DNA of 64,000 nucleotides from Limanda limanda (Eukaryota > Chordata > Actinopteri > Pleuronectiformes > Pleuronectidae), in NCBI RefSeq assembly GCF_963576545.1, contig NC_083648.1, positions 14,623,304 to 14,687,303 on the forward strand, in the 5' to 3' direction. Positions within the stretch are counted from its first letter, which is position 1, and every line of letters begins with the position of its first letter. Made by a program: the position numbers and the translations under genes. The notes beneath the pieces are model-generated. The model did no database searches and was not told where the DNA came from. It was given only the letters and a program-made list of their open reading frames with translations. Positions 22,396-34,300 of the stretch are shown here, piece after piece.

Positions 22396-25300
22396 ATGTC
22401 AGGCGTGAAAAGGAAGATAGAAGGCAACGACCCCGACTATGAGGACGTCTCCCTGGTCCAGAGCAGCAAGAGAAACAAAGCGGCTGAACACGATGGTGAG
22501 TCCCTGCTCTGATTGAGCCAGTGCACCTGATTTACATGTCGTGTTAGCCAACAACTAACAGTACAAACATGTGTTTTCATACTTGGAACAGCCCGAGAAG
22601 CAGCGGTGCAGAAGATCGAGACCATCATCAGAGAGCAGTTCTCTCTGGAGATGAAGAGCAAAGAGCACGAGATAGATGTGATCAGTCAGGTACCTGGAGG
22701 ACACAGTCAAAGTGTCTTTTCCTCTTCTCATTTACTACACACACTATGTGACTACAGTACACCAGTACTGTGTTGATGCAGGGTATAGAGAAATGTCATA
22801 ATTTATATTTTTGCTATGATATACAGAGTGTTTTGGCTCATTGTGTTTCATTGTTTTGCAGCGACTCAATGAAGCCAGGAGGATGATGGACAAGTTAAGG
22901 GCATGCATAGTTGCTAATTACTATGCCAACGCTGGGATAACAAAGCTCCCAGAGGTAAATCTCCATATCCAGGGGTTCAATATTGTTTTTGATGATTGAA
23001 AAAGCTGCCCAGTCCTACAAGCATTTAGTGTTTACAGGTGCTTGTAGATGATGGTTATAATAACGAAGATGACATGCCACCGTAAGCCTATTATATAACT
23101 GAAACAATTGTTATATACATGATTATCATAGTTTGATGATTGATTCAGTGGAAGTCTTTTGCAGGTGCAATTAATGTGGCACAACTGTGACTACAAATTT
23201 CTTTGCTTATAAGCTTGCACAGATGCGGCCACAGTAACTCTACTACTAATCTGCTTGACCCAGTACATGCCTGTGTCCTCTGTGTCCCAGCATGCGTCTA
23301 AGAGTGACTCTGCAGTGCTGAACCATCCGGCCATCCGCCGCTTCCTGGAGTCCCCATCCCGGTCCTCCTCCCCTCTCAACCAGGGCTCCGAGACGCCCTC
23401 TCTGGCCCACTCAGAGTCCGAGTCCCTCTCACAGCAAGGAGAGGGATCCGAGAGGGATGTGGAGGGAGCGTGGAAAGAGGAAAGCAGCAGGCACGAGCGC
23501 AGACCCGGGCGTAATACAGGCAAAGTAAGTTCAGTTGCTTCCTACTGGTTTTAATAGACAACATCACATCTTCCCAATCCTGGCCACTCTCCATTGACTC
23601 CCTGTTTAGAATTTACATTAGAATTAAACTGATCCCTTTTAAATTCTGCATTTGTGTGGCCCGAAGCTACTTCATATGAGCCATGTTGCAGCCATAGATC
23701 CGCCTGTGGGGACTTTTCTCTGTTCCAAAGTCAAGGCTCAAGTCTATAGGTGGCCGTGCTTTTGCCATCAGGACCCCTCCGCTTGGGAACGACCTGCCTG
23801 AGGAGATGATGCTTGCAGATTCACTGACTTCTTCTAAATCACTTCTTAAAATATGTTTTTATAGACCTGCCATCATGTGATGTTGTCTTTTTATCTTTTT
23901 AATGGTTTATTGCTTTTATGTAATGTCGCCTTATTCACAGGATGCTGCCTTCTTATTGCTATATTAAAAGGATTATTGTATTATTATTATAGATTACATT
24001 GTTGTTGGTTAGTTGGTGACTGTCGAGGGTGTCGGCATTCATCTTGCATCTTTTTTTATCTCTCAACATGTCTACTGTGCTCTCCATTATTTGCCGCAGG
24101 ACACTTTTGGTGTGCCGTCAACTGTTGGAGCAGATCAGAGGGTGATCTACCACACGACCGGAGACGAGGCCTCTAGACTGTATGCAAAGAAGACCATTGT
24201 AGTGGGGAATGTGTCCAAGTATGTAATCGATTTTACTCACTCTGTCATTTCTGTAGCCGGTTGTAACACAGGTCTTTTATATTAAGAGGTCCGGAGCCAT
24301 ACAATTGAAAGTTTTCTGATAAATTTGGCTCCGGACAAATATGATCACTATAAGCAGTTTCCACTCTACTAGAATTTTGTTGAGAGGTGGAGGTGGCACG
24401 AAATGTGACGGAGGCGACAGCCTAGCAATTCTCTATGCAGGGAAAAGGGATACTATTATTTGTTAAAGTAGAGAGATGAAAGGTGGCTTGTCTCAACATT
24501 TTGTAAGGGAATATAAAGATGAGGGTTTTAAGTAGAAATGATGAATTAGTTATTGACTTATTGAAGTAGTTTTAAGTTATGTAGATAGGTTCTTGAGAGG
24601 AGCTGTCGTTAATCTGAGATGCAACTTCCAGGATCTGTGTCCTTAGATGAACCGTACTATAGATTAGTGGTTTCATGATTCTACGTTTAAGCAGGTATAT
24701 CGCTCCCTCAATAGATTTCTACTTGTTAATGACATCATTTTGAACTCAGTCTGTAAGTTGAATTTTCAAGCGTGTGTCCTTAAAAAGAAGAGCTGAGCCA
24801 ACATCATCATTCTATTACAAGCCTAGGCTTGATGAAGATGGAAAATGCCGTTTTACCCAGTTCATTTCTCCCTGGGCATAGATTTATGCACGTAACTGCA
24901 TTCAGTTTAGTGTAATATAAAGCACGTTTTATAGTATTTTTGCCTTTGACCCTTAGAACTCTGTTCGCCAATCTTTACTATGTTAACTAGGACCGTTTTG
25001 TTCCTTTATGAACTTGCTTCCCCTCCTGCCAATCTTCTGTCTTTTAGTTATTTGAATTGTGTTAATCTCCTGGATTTTAACCATCTTAAACAACCAAATA
25101 CCTTTGCGTTAGGTGTTTAATAGGTCTAGTTCTTTACCCCCTCTGGCTGTTTTTCCTTTTTTTCCATTACCCTCAGATACATTCCCCCCGACAAACGCGA
25201 GGAGAATGACCAGTCGACTCATAAGTGGATGGTGTACGTCAGAGGCTCCAGGAGGGAACCCAGCATAGACCACTTTGTAAAGAAAGTCTGGTTCTTCTTG

Positions 25301-28300
25301 CACCCCAGCTACAAACCTAATGACCTCGTGGAAGTCAGGTTTGTGCCTGCCTCTATGTTTTTCCTGTATGTCTAACAAAGACAAAGAATGTGTAATTACT
25401 CCTCAGCCCTGCACGCATCTTCTCCTATAGGCAGCACTCCTTACTTGTGGTAAATATTAGCGCTTGGTTGCTGTTTTATGTGGTAACCTCAGGCAACCTC
25501 AGAAGTTACACACCAACTTGTTCCAGTAAGTGCAATCTTGACATTGTTTTGTTGCCTTTGCGCGCTTTTTTTCTAACCTTATGTTATAATTGTATATGCG
25601 TAGTTTGCCCCACCTCTTTCCACACACGCTTGCCAAAATGATAAAAATAGTTGTGGATAATGTCTGAATGCTTAAGAGACTCTTCATCAGATGATGTTTA
25701 TATCAACGTTGAGGTTAGAAAACACACTCACTATTAAACTGACTATTATGAAAACCTTTTAGTAAACAGTGCCCCCTTGTGGATAGTTGATGATTCAGCT
25801 CATCCAGCCATGTCTCATCTCAATCAATTATAGCTGAATATTTAGTGCCGGTGGGTAGTGCTTATGCAGATTGGGCACACACACCATTAGATGGAGTCTG
25901 TGGACAAACCAGATTATACACACAGTGCTGTCTTTTGCAAAAAACTTGGGTTTTTAAGGCGTTCGCCGTTTGAAGTTCTTTGGTTAAAATGTGTAGTTTG
26001 TATCCTCCAAGGATTAAAGTTTGCCCATGGCTTATGAATAAATACTCTTTCATCAGTCAGCTGCAGCCTCCTGGCTGTTTCAGCTGACAGTGCGTTCATT
26101 TTGCTGTAGAAGCAGATCATAAGCTCCCCCCCGATTGACTCAAGTTTTCATTCCCAGTGAACCCCACACAGGCTCAGTGCTCTGTGACGACTTCACGTAG
26201 CCTGAATGGGAATGTAGATGAAATGATGAATGAAAGCAAGTTAAACAATACACAGGCCTCATGTATAGAGCAAACTTGATTAGAAAAATAATATGCAACT
26301 CTGTAAACATGCCCTTCTAACTACGTGCAGTCAGATAAGTTTCTGTTCCGTGGGGATGAAAGCTTCAAAGGGGGAGAAGATGAGAGACTTTCAAGTCATT
26401 GATTTTTAGGAGTGAGTTGGATTCGAGGTTGGGCTCTTAGTTTTCTTTTGCACTGATTGTAATTCATTCTCTATAGATCCAGTTCATCTAGATTTGTCCT
26501 TACATTGAACTTTTGAATGTGTCTTTTCAGTGAGCCTCCCTTTCATTTAACACGTCGTGGCTGGGGTGAGTTTCCTGTGCGGATCCAGATCCACTTCAAC
26601 GACCCTCGCAACAAACGCATCGACATCATCCATCAGCTAAAGGTCAGACTAACATATACAGATTAACTCAGTTTAGTATTGTCATTCTAATGTTTTTATG
26701 ATATCCTTTATAACATGAGGCTGAATATAAAGCAACAAAGGGTATATTTTAAATAGGGCTGGGCAAGTTAACTCGTTTTAATCGAGTTAACTCAAGTGAT
26801 GAGTTAACTCGATTGCTTATCCGCCAATTATTTACTTTTTTCCTGTTCTGCAGCAGTCAGCAACAGACTTTCACAAAATAAAAGCCTGACGTTCACAATA
26901 AAACAATAAATAATCAAACCTGAGTGAATGCGAGATAAAATAATTAATCGAGTTAACTCATCACTTGAGTTAACTTGAGTTAACTCGAGTTAACTCCATT
27001 GAAACGAGTTAGCTTGCCCAGCCCTAATTTTAAAGCAAAATATTACTTCTAGTTAAAAAACGTGTAGATTATTAAATCGCATGGGATCTTATGGTAATTG
27101 TCAAGAGTTTTATTATTATGTCATAGTGATTAAATCTAGCATATCCACTTTATGGATTTAAGTTAAAGTTTTTTATTTCACCCTTTTTTCTTGGCCTACA
27201 GCTGGACAGAACATATACGGGGCTGCAGACACTGGGGGCAGAAACTGTAAGTTAATAAAAGTTCATTATGTTTCCTGCGATGACTTGTCCTCACATCTCT
27301 TTCTCTGACGATGAGCTATATTCGTTCCAGGTGGTGGATGTGGAGCTTCTCAGGAACTCCCTTGGGCAGGACTACATCCCTCAGCCTGCTTCATCCAAGG
27401 TGATACACAGAGCGGCCAGCCCCACGTCCACCTCCTCCCTGACCCAAAGTCACGGACGCCCCAGTTCGCCCGTGTCACATGATCCCATCATAGACAAAGG
27501 TACATCGGTAGAAACATTTAACCTTTTTTTAACATGATCATGAACAAGTAAATTCACATGTTAGCAATTAACGGTAGTCTTTGCAATTTTTTATTATTAA
27601 TATCTGTTTGTATGTATCTTTCACGTGCATGAGGATCCAAAGGCACACACACAAACATACAGGCAGCATAATACAGCCCTGCAGTGCTCTGACTCTATAC
27701 CTGGCAAAAAACATTGCACCAACAAAGGCAGTATTAACAATGATTGCTGGTCGTAAAGTATTCTTTATTATATATTAATTGGAAAATCAGCAGGGTTCTC
27801 ACTTGTTTTCATTTGTGTATTATCTCCATATGATTGTAATGCATGTTAGCCTATTTGTTACTTTTCTTACTGAGGCTTCTTATTCATACATGCTACCGTA
27901 ATATGTCAGGGGCTCTCTGAAGGCAGGTAAATGGAAAGTATGTTTGAAAAATTTAACTAAGAATAATTTATTGAAAAGGTGGTTTGTATTAATGTGGAAT
28001 TAGTATGAGCTGTAAGGTAGTGACACGAGTTTGCTTATCACAGACTGTGTCAGTTCGATCCCGTCTGCTGTGGCTCAATTACTTTACCTGAACCAGATTT
28101 GAACCGGATTCAATGGTTCCACTTAATTCAAGAATTAGAATTCAAAAGATACTACATCTGTAACTTTCTCGTTTTTTAAATGAGGTTTAAAGAGAGTAAA
28201 ACTAAAATATACTTTCCCATTTCTTCCAAGGTTTCATTAAAACAGAGATGGGGAGACATGCTCACAGCTCAGCACATGCAGCCGGTGAGCGCACCCCGAC

Positions 28301-31300
28301 CCGACCAAAAGCCAGTGACAGGATCACCCTGGGTTCCCATAGCAACTCCGCCTTCCAGCCTATCACGGCAAGCTGTAAGATTGTCCCTCAAGGACAGCCG
28401 CCCAGTCCTGCTGAGTCTCCTGGGAAATCGTTCCAACCAATCACCATGAGCTGCAAAATAGTTTCAGGTAACTGTCTCCATCCAGGTACCATTTCACAGT
28501 GGCTCCACATGATGTCCCATCACTTTGCATATCACCTTTGTCTTAAATTAGAAGTTGGATTTTGTCACTTAAATATGGAAAAAAGAAGAAATACTTGCTT
28601 GATGTTAAACTTTGTTAGATTTAATATTGACACCAACTCAACTGCTTGTATTTAAGATCCCTAGTATTGATGCTCATTCTTTACTCTGTCAAATTGTTTA
28701 AAATGTGCGGTAAAAAAAAGAACAGGACTTCTCACGAGCACCTCCAAGGTCACATTAACTGTTGGCAAAAACTATGGAAATGGTTTCGTCCCCCTGTGAC
28801 AAACTAAGAATGGAACACATTTTTCTCCAAAATGAGGTCTTCAGATTTGCCAAATGGATGGTCAAATTTTATACAAAATGCCAAGTAATCTGTTCAACAG
28901 AGTATATTGAATATATGCACATACATATGTTTAACATTTTCATACCGAATTCAGTGCAGGTGTACAAAGTTTAGGAACCCCAAATAAACCCATATTAGAT
29001 TTGATTCAGCATTAGTGTCCATTAGAGTCCGGGACTGAATATTGTGCATCATTCTTTTGGGCTTCTATCAAAACATTTGATATTTGTGTCATGTTAAAGC
29101 TAAAATCATAAATATTCACTCAACTCTCATACATTGCTTTATTTTGCAAAAACAAACACCCGAATCACTTAAGTACTTTTTTCCTGTGTACATTTGTTTT
29201 TAACACCCTTGAAGATAATTATTGATCTAATAGCATGTGCTCTTCCTCCTCCGCAGGATCTCCCATCTCCACCCCAAGCCACTCCCCACTGCCGCGCACA
29301 CCCACCACCTCCACCCCTGTCCACAGCAAGCAGAACTCTTCGTCGGTTCTCAACAACCCTTATATCATTGTTGACAAGCCAGGCCAGGTGATCGGCATGG
29401 CTTCCTCATCCTCCACCTCCACAGGTACACATCTCCTACTCTTTGTCAAAGTGCAGCTTGAAATCTGAAGTGGACCTGAAGCAAATTTGAAAAATCTGTG
29501 TCTGAGCCACCCACATTGAAATGAAAAAAATGGCTGTGAAGAATGTGCGTTATAACTGAACAGATGATTTCAAATACCCTCCATACTCCTTCCTTACTCT
29601 TTTTCCTCAATTTTTTTAGTTTTTGTTTCTTGTCCTCTCTTACCCTCTTATCTATGTCTTTGTGCTCCCCCCTTCTATTTTTTTCCTCTGTCTCGCTCTC
29701 TTCCTCACCGTTTCTCTTTTGTCCCCTTTTTGCAAGCATAAAAAATGACGGCTGATGAACCAGCTGGGTGGTTGCTGGATGCAAGGTTACCATGGTGACT
29801 GAGCTGCTGAGTTTCATGGCCAGATTAGGTGGATGAAACCACACTCGCATCAAGTTTTGTGCTGTTTAATTATCTGCAAAGATGATAGTTCACTATCAAG
29901 CAAATGTCATGTGTGTGTCACCACATCATGGAGCGGAGTCATCTCACATCACCAAGGCTGCTGCATTTACTTCCTCAATTCGTCAATATTCCACTCTTTT
30001 CCTTACAACGCCCACTCAGCCACTCCCACTCGTCCTCCACAAATCCACAGCTCGACCTGATCTGGCAGCAGGGCAGGAGTGCGAATAAGTACTCTATTTA
30101 TCAAGCTGGATGAGGTTGATGTGGGTGTTGAGGCTGATTCACCAATCCTGGGATAAAAGAAATTTAAATGGTGTATTTAAGGAGCGGAACTATAGTAGTG
30201 CTCACCTTCAACACCCACAGAAACCATCATCTCGCACCACAGTGGCCTTGATCCTTTTGGTAAGAATGGCAGGATCTGAAATGAGTAATCATCAGTTCAA
30301 CTCTATGTGTTTGTGTGTATATTACTTCACAGGAAGCCCCTCGGCTAAACAATCTGCTGCTCAAGGCACTCGTTCTCCAGCCCCTAAAGTTCACACAGGC
30401 ACCTTCCTCTCCTCAGGGGTGAAGGTGAGTTGATAATGTTAGTGGTTTAACATGAATCCTTCTGAGCTAAAACTTTGTAACTGATATGTCCTCTTCCCAC
30501 TTTGAGGATAGTCTATCCCTGTAGTATCTGTATCTTTAACAAAGCAGCGTGGTATAAATAGTAGGCCAGGGTGCTATCTTCAGCATATGTGAGTGCCTTG
30601 GCAAGCTGTTTAAATGGGACATCACTCTGAAGATGGGAGGATGTGCAGGAAGCTTTGCAGAGACAATTGCACAGTTCTGTTTCAGTCGGTGTCAATACCC
30701 TGCTGTAAAATCCTCCCACTCCCACACATCATCACATCATCCCATTGCCATCTTCAAAGAGCAACATATGATTTCTTTGAAAACTTATTTGATATAATAG
30801 TGACACTCTGATCCACTCAGACTCAACAGTCTGTAAGCTGCTGGTTTCTTCTGTAGTTCTAAGGACCAGGGCAGATGGGGACAGATGGGGAACATTAAAC
30901 ATCTCCTTGATGAATAAATTATGTTGCTGATTTTCAAAAAATCTCTTCCCGCTACTTACTGTCTGTATCCTGTTGGAAAAAAATAAGGGGATGTTAATTT
31001 GCAGTCTTTTTTTTTCAATTATATTAATAATGAATTTCTCTTTTTTTTATTATTATTATAAATTACTGATTGATGCCAAATAATTATTTACAACCTTTTG
31101 AGGTTACAAAACACAGGAGCCTTCATGTTGCAATCCTCTCCATGTGCACTCACTTCTTGTGCAGGTTATTATCAAGCAAGAGCCCGGGGAAGTTTCAACA
31201 CAGCAGCAGCAAATGGTTTCCACAGTAACCAGCCAGCAGCAACCTGCTGCTACAGCAGCTCACCAGTTTGTCGCAGTGAAGGGAGGTCACATGATCTCAA

Positions 31301-34300
31301 TGTCAACCCAGAAACAGACAGGAGGGGCCACAGGGGCCACATCTAGCAAGGTCAGTGTCATGCCAAAAAGCATTCCAATCGTTTGTATGTTACAGTTTTT
31401 TCCTATCGTTTTCGGTCATGTACCCATACTATGGTCACTTTTCCCTATCACTTAACACAGTGGGCTTTAGAGACACACACCTCTGCATATCTGTTAACCT
31501 TTGGTGCAAAATGCACTACAACAACCACACCACAAACAATGCTGCCATAACTTAACACATGTTTCCTCTCAGAACACTATGACCTAAAAAACACTAACAT
31601 CTTGAAGCATTGCCAATTGCATGTATAAAATGTTGCTGTGTCCTCCAGTTTGGCATAGATTTCCTGTAGTGTTGCATTGAAAAAAAGAGAAAAAACACAG
31701 ACAAACACTTCTTTGGACTACAGTAATAAAGTTTGTAATATTACAGTATGACAATCCAAGCCAATTATCTGCTGACAGTGTTCATATGTCGGTTTACCTC
31801 CCACAAAAGATGTCACAATTGAGTGTGGTAAATGTACTGTAATTGTAAATACAGTAAGTGTTTTATGAGAAACTGAGAATAACAATTTTCAGTTTTTGTA
31901 ATGCAAATTACATACAGTAAGTACGTAATATATGATCCAGAAACAAATCACAAACACAACAGTTTTTTTCACTGTGCTTTACTTTTTGGAGATTTTGTCA
32001 CAGTGCAAGTGTTACACAAAACAGAAAATACATTACAAAGTCAAAAAATGTGTTCTAACAAAAAATGCAATGCACAAAACCTGCACGTACTGTATATTAC
32101 AGTAGCCCAACAGTGGCGCAGAATTGGGCTAATCCCTCTTATCCTCCGCATTTGGCCACAAATTTTCATCTACGTTGCAACGTATGGTTTCTCTTGCCAT
32201 ACAACGTGGATAAAATCTTTTGGAATGCCTTATCCAGGCCTGGATATCTTCTGGGGCTATGTCCATACACCCAGCAGCCATTGCCTGTAATAGGGACATC
32301 TGGTCCTGAGGGCGGTGGTCATAGACCTTCCATCTCCACGCCGAAAAGAATTCCTCGATGGGGTTGAGGAAAGGAGAGTAAGGCGGAAGGAAAAGTGACA
32401 TCATCCTAGGATGCGCCGCAAACCACCCTGTGACTTGCCGGGAGTGGTGAAAGGCCACATTGTCCCAAACAATTACATACGTTGGTAGATTCTGCCTGTC
32501 TACCTCTCTTGCTGTGAGCCTTTCGTAAAGCTCATCTATGAAGGCAATTAGGCGTTCGCTGTTGTATGGGCCTATGCCGGCCTTCTGCAGCTGCAGTCCA
32601 TCGTTCGAAATTGCTGCGCACATGCTGATGTTCGCACCCCTCTGGCCTGGAACATCTATCGTGGCCCTTTTCCCAATCAGGTTCCTTCCACGGCGACGTG
32701 TTTTTGCCAGGTTGAAGCCAGCCTCATCCACAAAGATGAACGCATGTTCATTCTCACTGGCTTCAAGTTCCATGGCTCTCTTCAGGAAATTAGAGAATAC
32801 ACAAGATACCATAAGACAAAAATGGCATAGCTTACAGTTTTGTGCAAAATCACAATCAACATGACAGTGTGTCCTGTGTTCAGTCTTACCTGGACGTATT
32901 GGTACCGGAGTTCCTTTATCCGCTCAGAGTTCCTCTCGAAGGGGACAGTGTAAAGCTGCTTCATTCGAATTTGGTGCTTTTTCAGCACTCTGGCGATGGT
33001 CGTGGTGCCAACATTCTCAATGTTGGCAAATACACCAATGTCTGCGATGATGTTTGCACAAATTTCTCTTAGCCTTATACTATTGTTAGCAATAACCATT
33101 TGCACTATTGCATTTTCTTGTGGCAAAGTGAATTTTCTTCCCCTTCCACCTGAGTGGGGCAACCGTTGGGTCCTACAATAGTGAGTCAGACACAAATGCA
33201 CTGATACCTCAGGAGAGTTTTGGAGACTTCTCACATCACATTACTACTGCTACAAACACATCAGTCAGAATGCTGTAAATACTGTATAGTACCTGTTAGT
33301 TTGTGTGAAAACCCTCACGATTGATGCCACCGTTGATCTTGGCAAGTTCGGCTGAACCCTCAGACCAGCTTCCCTCATGGACAGACCATGATTGATTACA
33401 TGGTCGATGACAGTTGCTCTGATTTCATCAGATACAACTGTCCTTGCTGCTGCTGCTCCTCTCCCTCTCCCTCTTCCTCTACCTCTCCCTCTTCCTCTAC
33501 CTCTTCCTCTTCCTCTACCTCTTCCTCTACCTCTTCCTCTTCCTCTTCCTCTTCCTCCTACTCCACCTTCACCTCCACCTCCTCCTCTTCCTCTACCTCT
33601 TCCTCCTACTCCACCTCCACCTTCACCTTCACCTCCACCTCTTCCTCTTCCTCCTACTCCACCTTCACCTCCACCTTCACCTCCACCTTCACCTCCACCT
33701 TTTCCTCTTCCTCTGCCTCTTCCTCTGCCTCTGCCTCTTGCTCTTGCTCTTGTTGCATCCATTTTCCTATACCAACTACGTAAAGAAGTCCAAAGCAAAT
33801 GCCAAAGAAGGCCCTTTTTCAACAAGGCACAAATTACATGTAAAACACCTGAGTAGGTCTTTAGCTGAGTAGGTCATTAGCTGAAATGACCACCAGGTGT
33901 TTTGCATTGCAAAACTTATCCTGTGTTTTGTACAGATCATTGTATGTAGTGTTGCTTTTACATAAAAAAAGTAATTACATGCCAATTCACCAAGAACTAT
34001 GGTGCACAGGGGAAAAAAAATCTAAATTACTGTAAAATAAAATAAATAAACTATAAACTAAATATTTTTTCTTATTCAAACATGTAACTTCATTTGTCTT
34101 TCCAAATGCAGCATCTTTCCATCTACAGTGATCTAAATTACTGATAAGTTAGGTTTTGAACAGAAAGTTCACTGTTTTGAACAGAGTATCTAAACATTGG
34201 TAAAATATGCTGTAGTTCCACAGCGTTTTGCCGGTAGTGAACATTGACTGGGGCAGGTATCCATGAAATTTGGAAGAAGGCGTCATTGCCAGCATTTGTA

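Noticed and set aside
28012..28080. tRNA-like B box (cagttcgatcc)
   Set aside because: No matching A box or cloverleaf stem could be formed; probably a chance or decayed SINE match.
33388..33872. Ser-, Pro- and Leu-rich plus-strand open frames
   Set aside because: They are phantom readings of the CCTCTT-type hexamer tract that encodes Arg-Gly on the minus strand.
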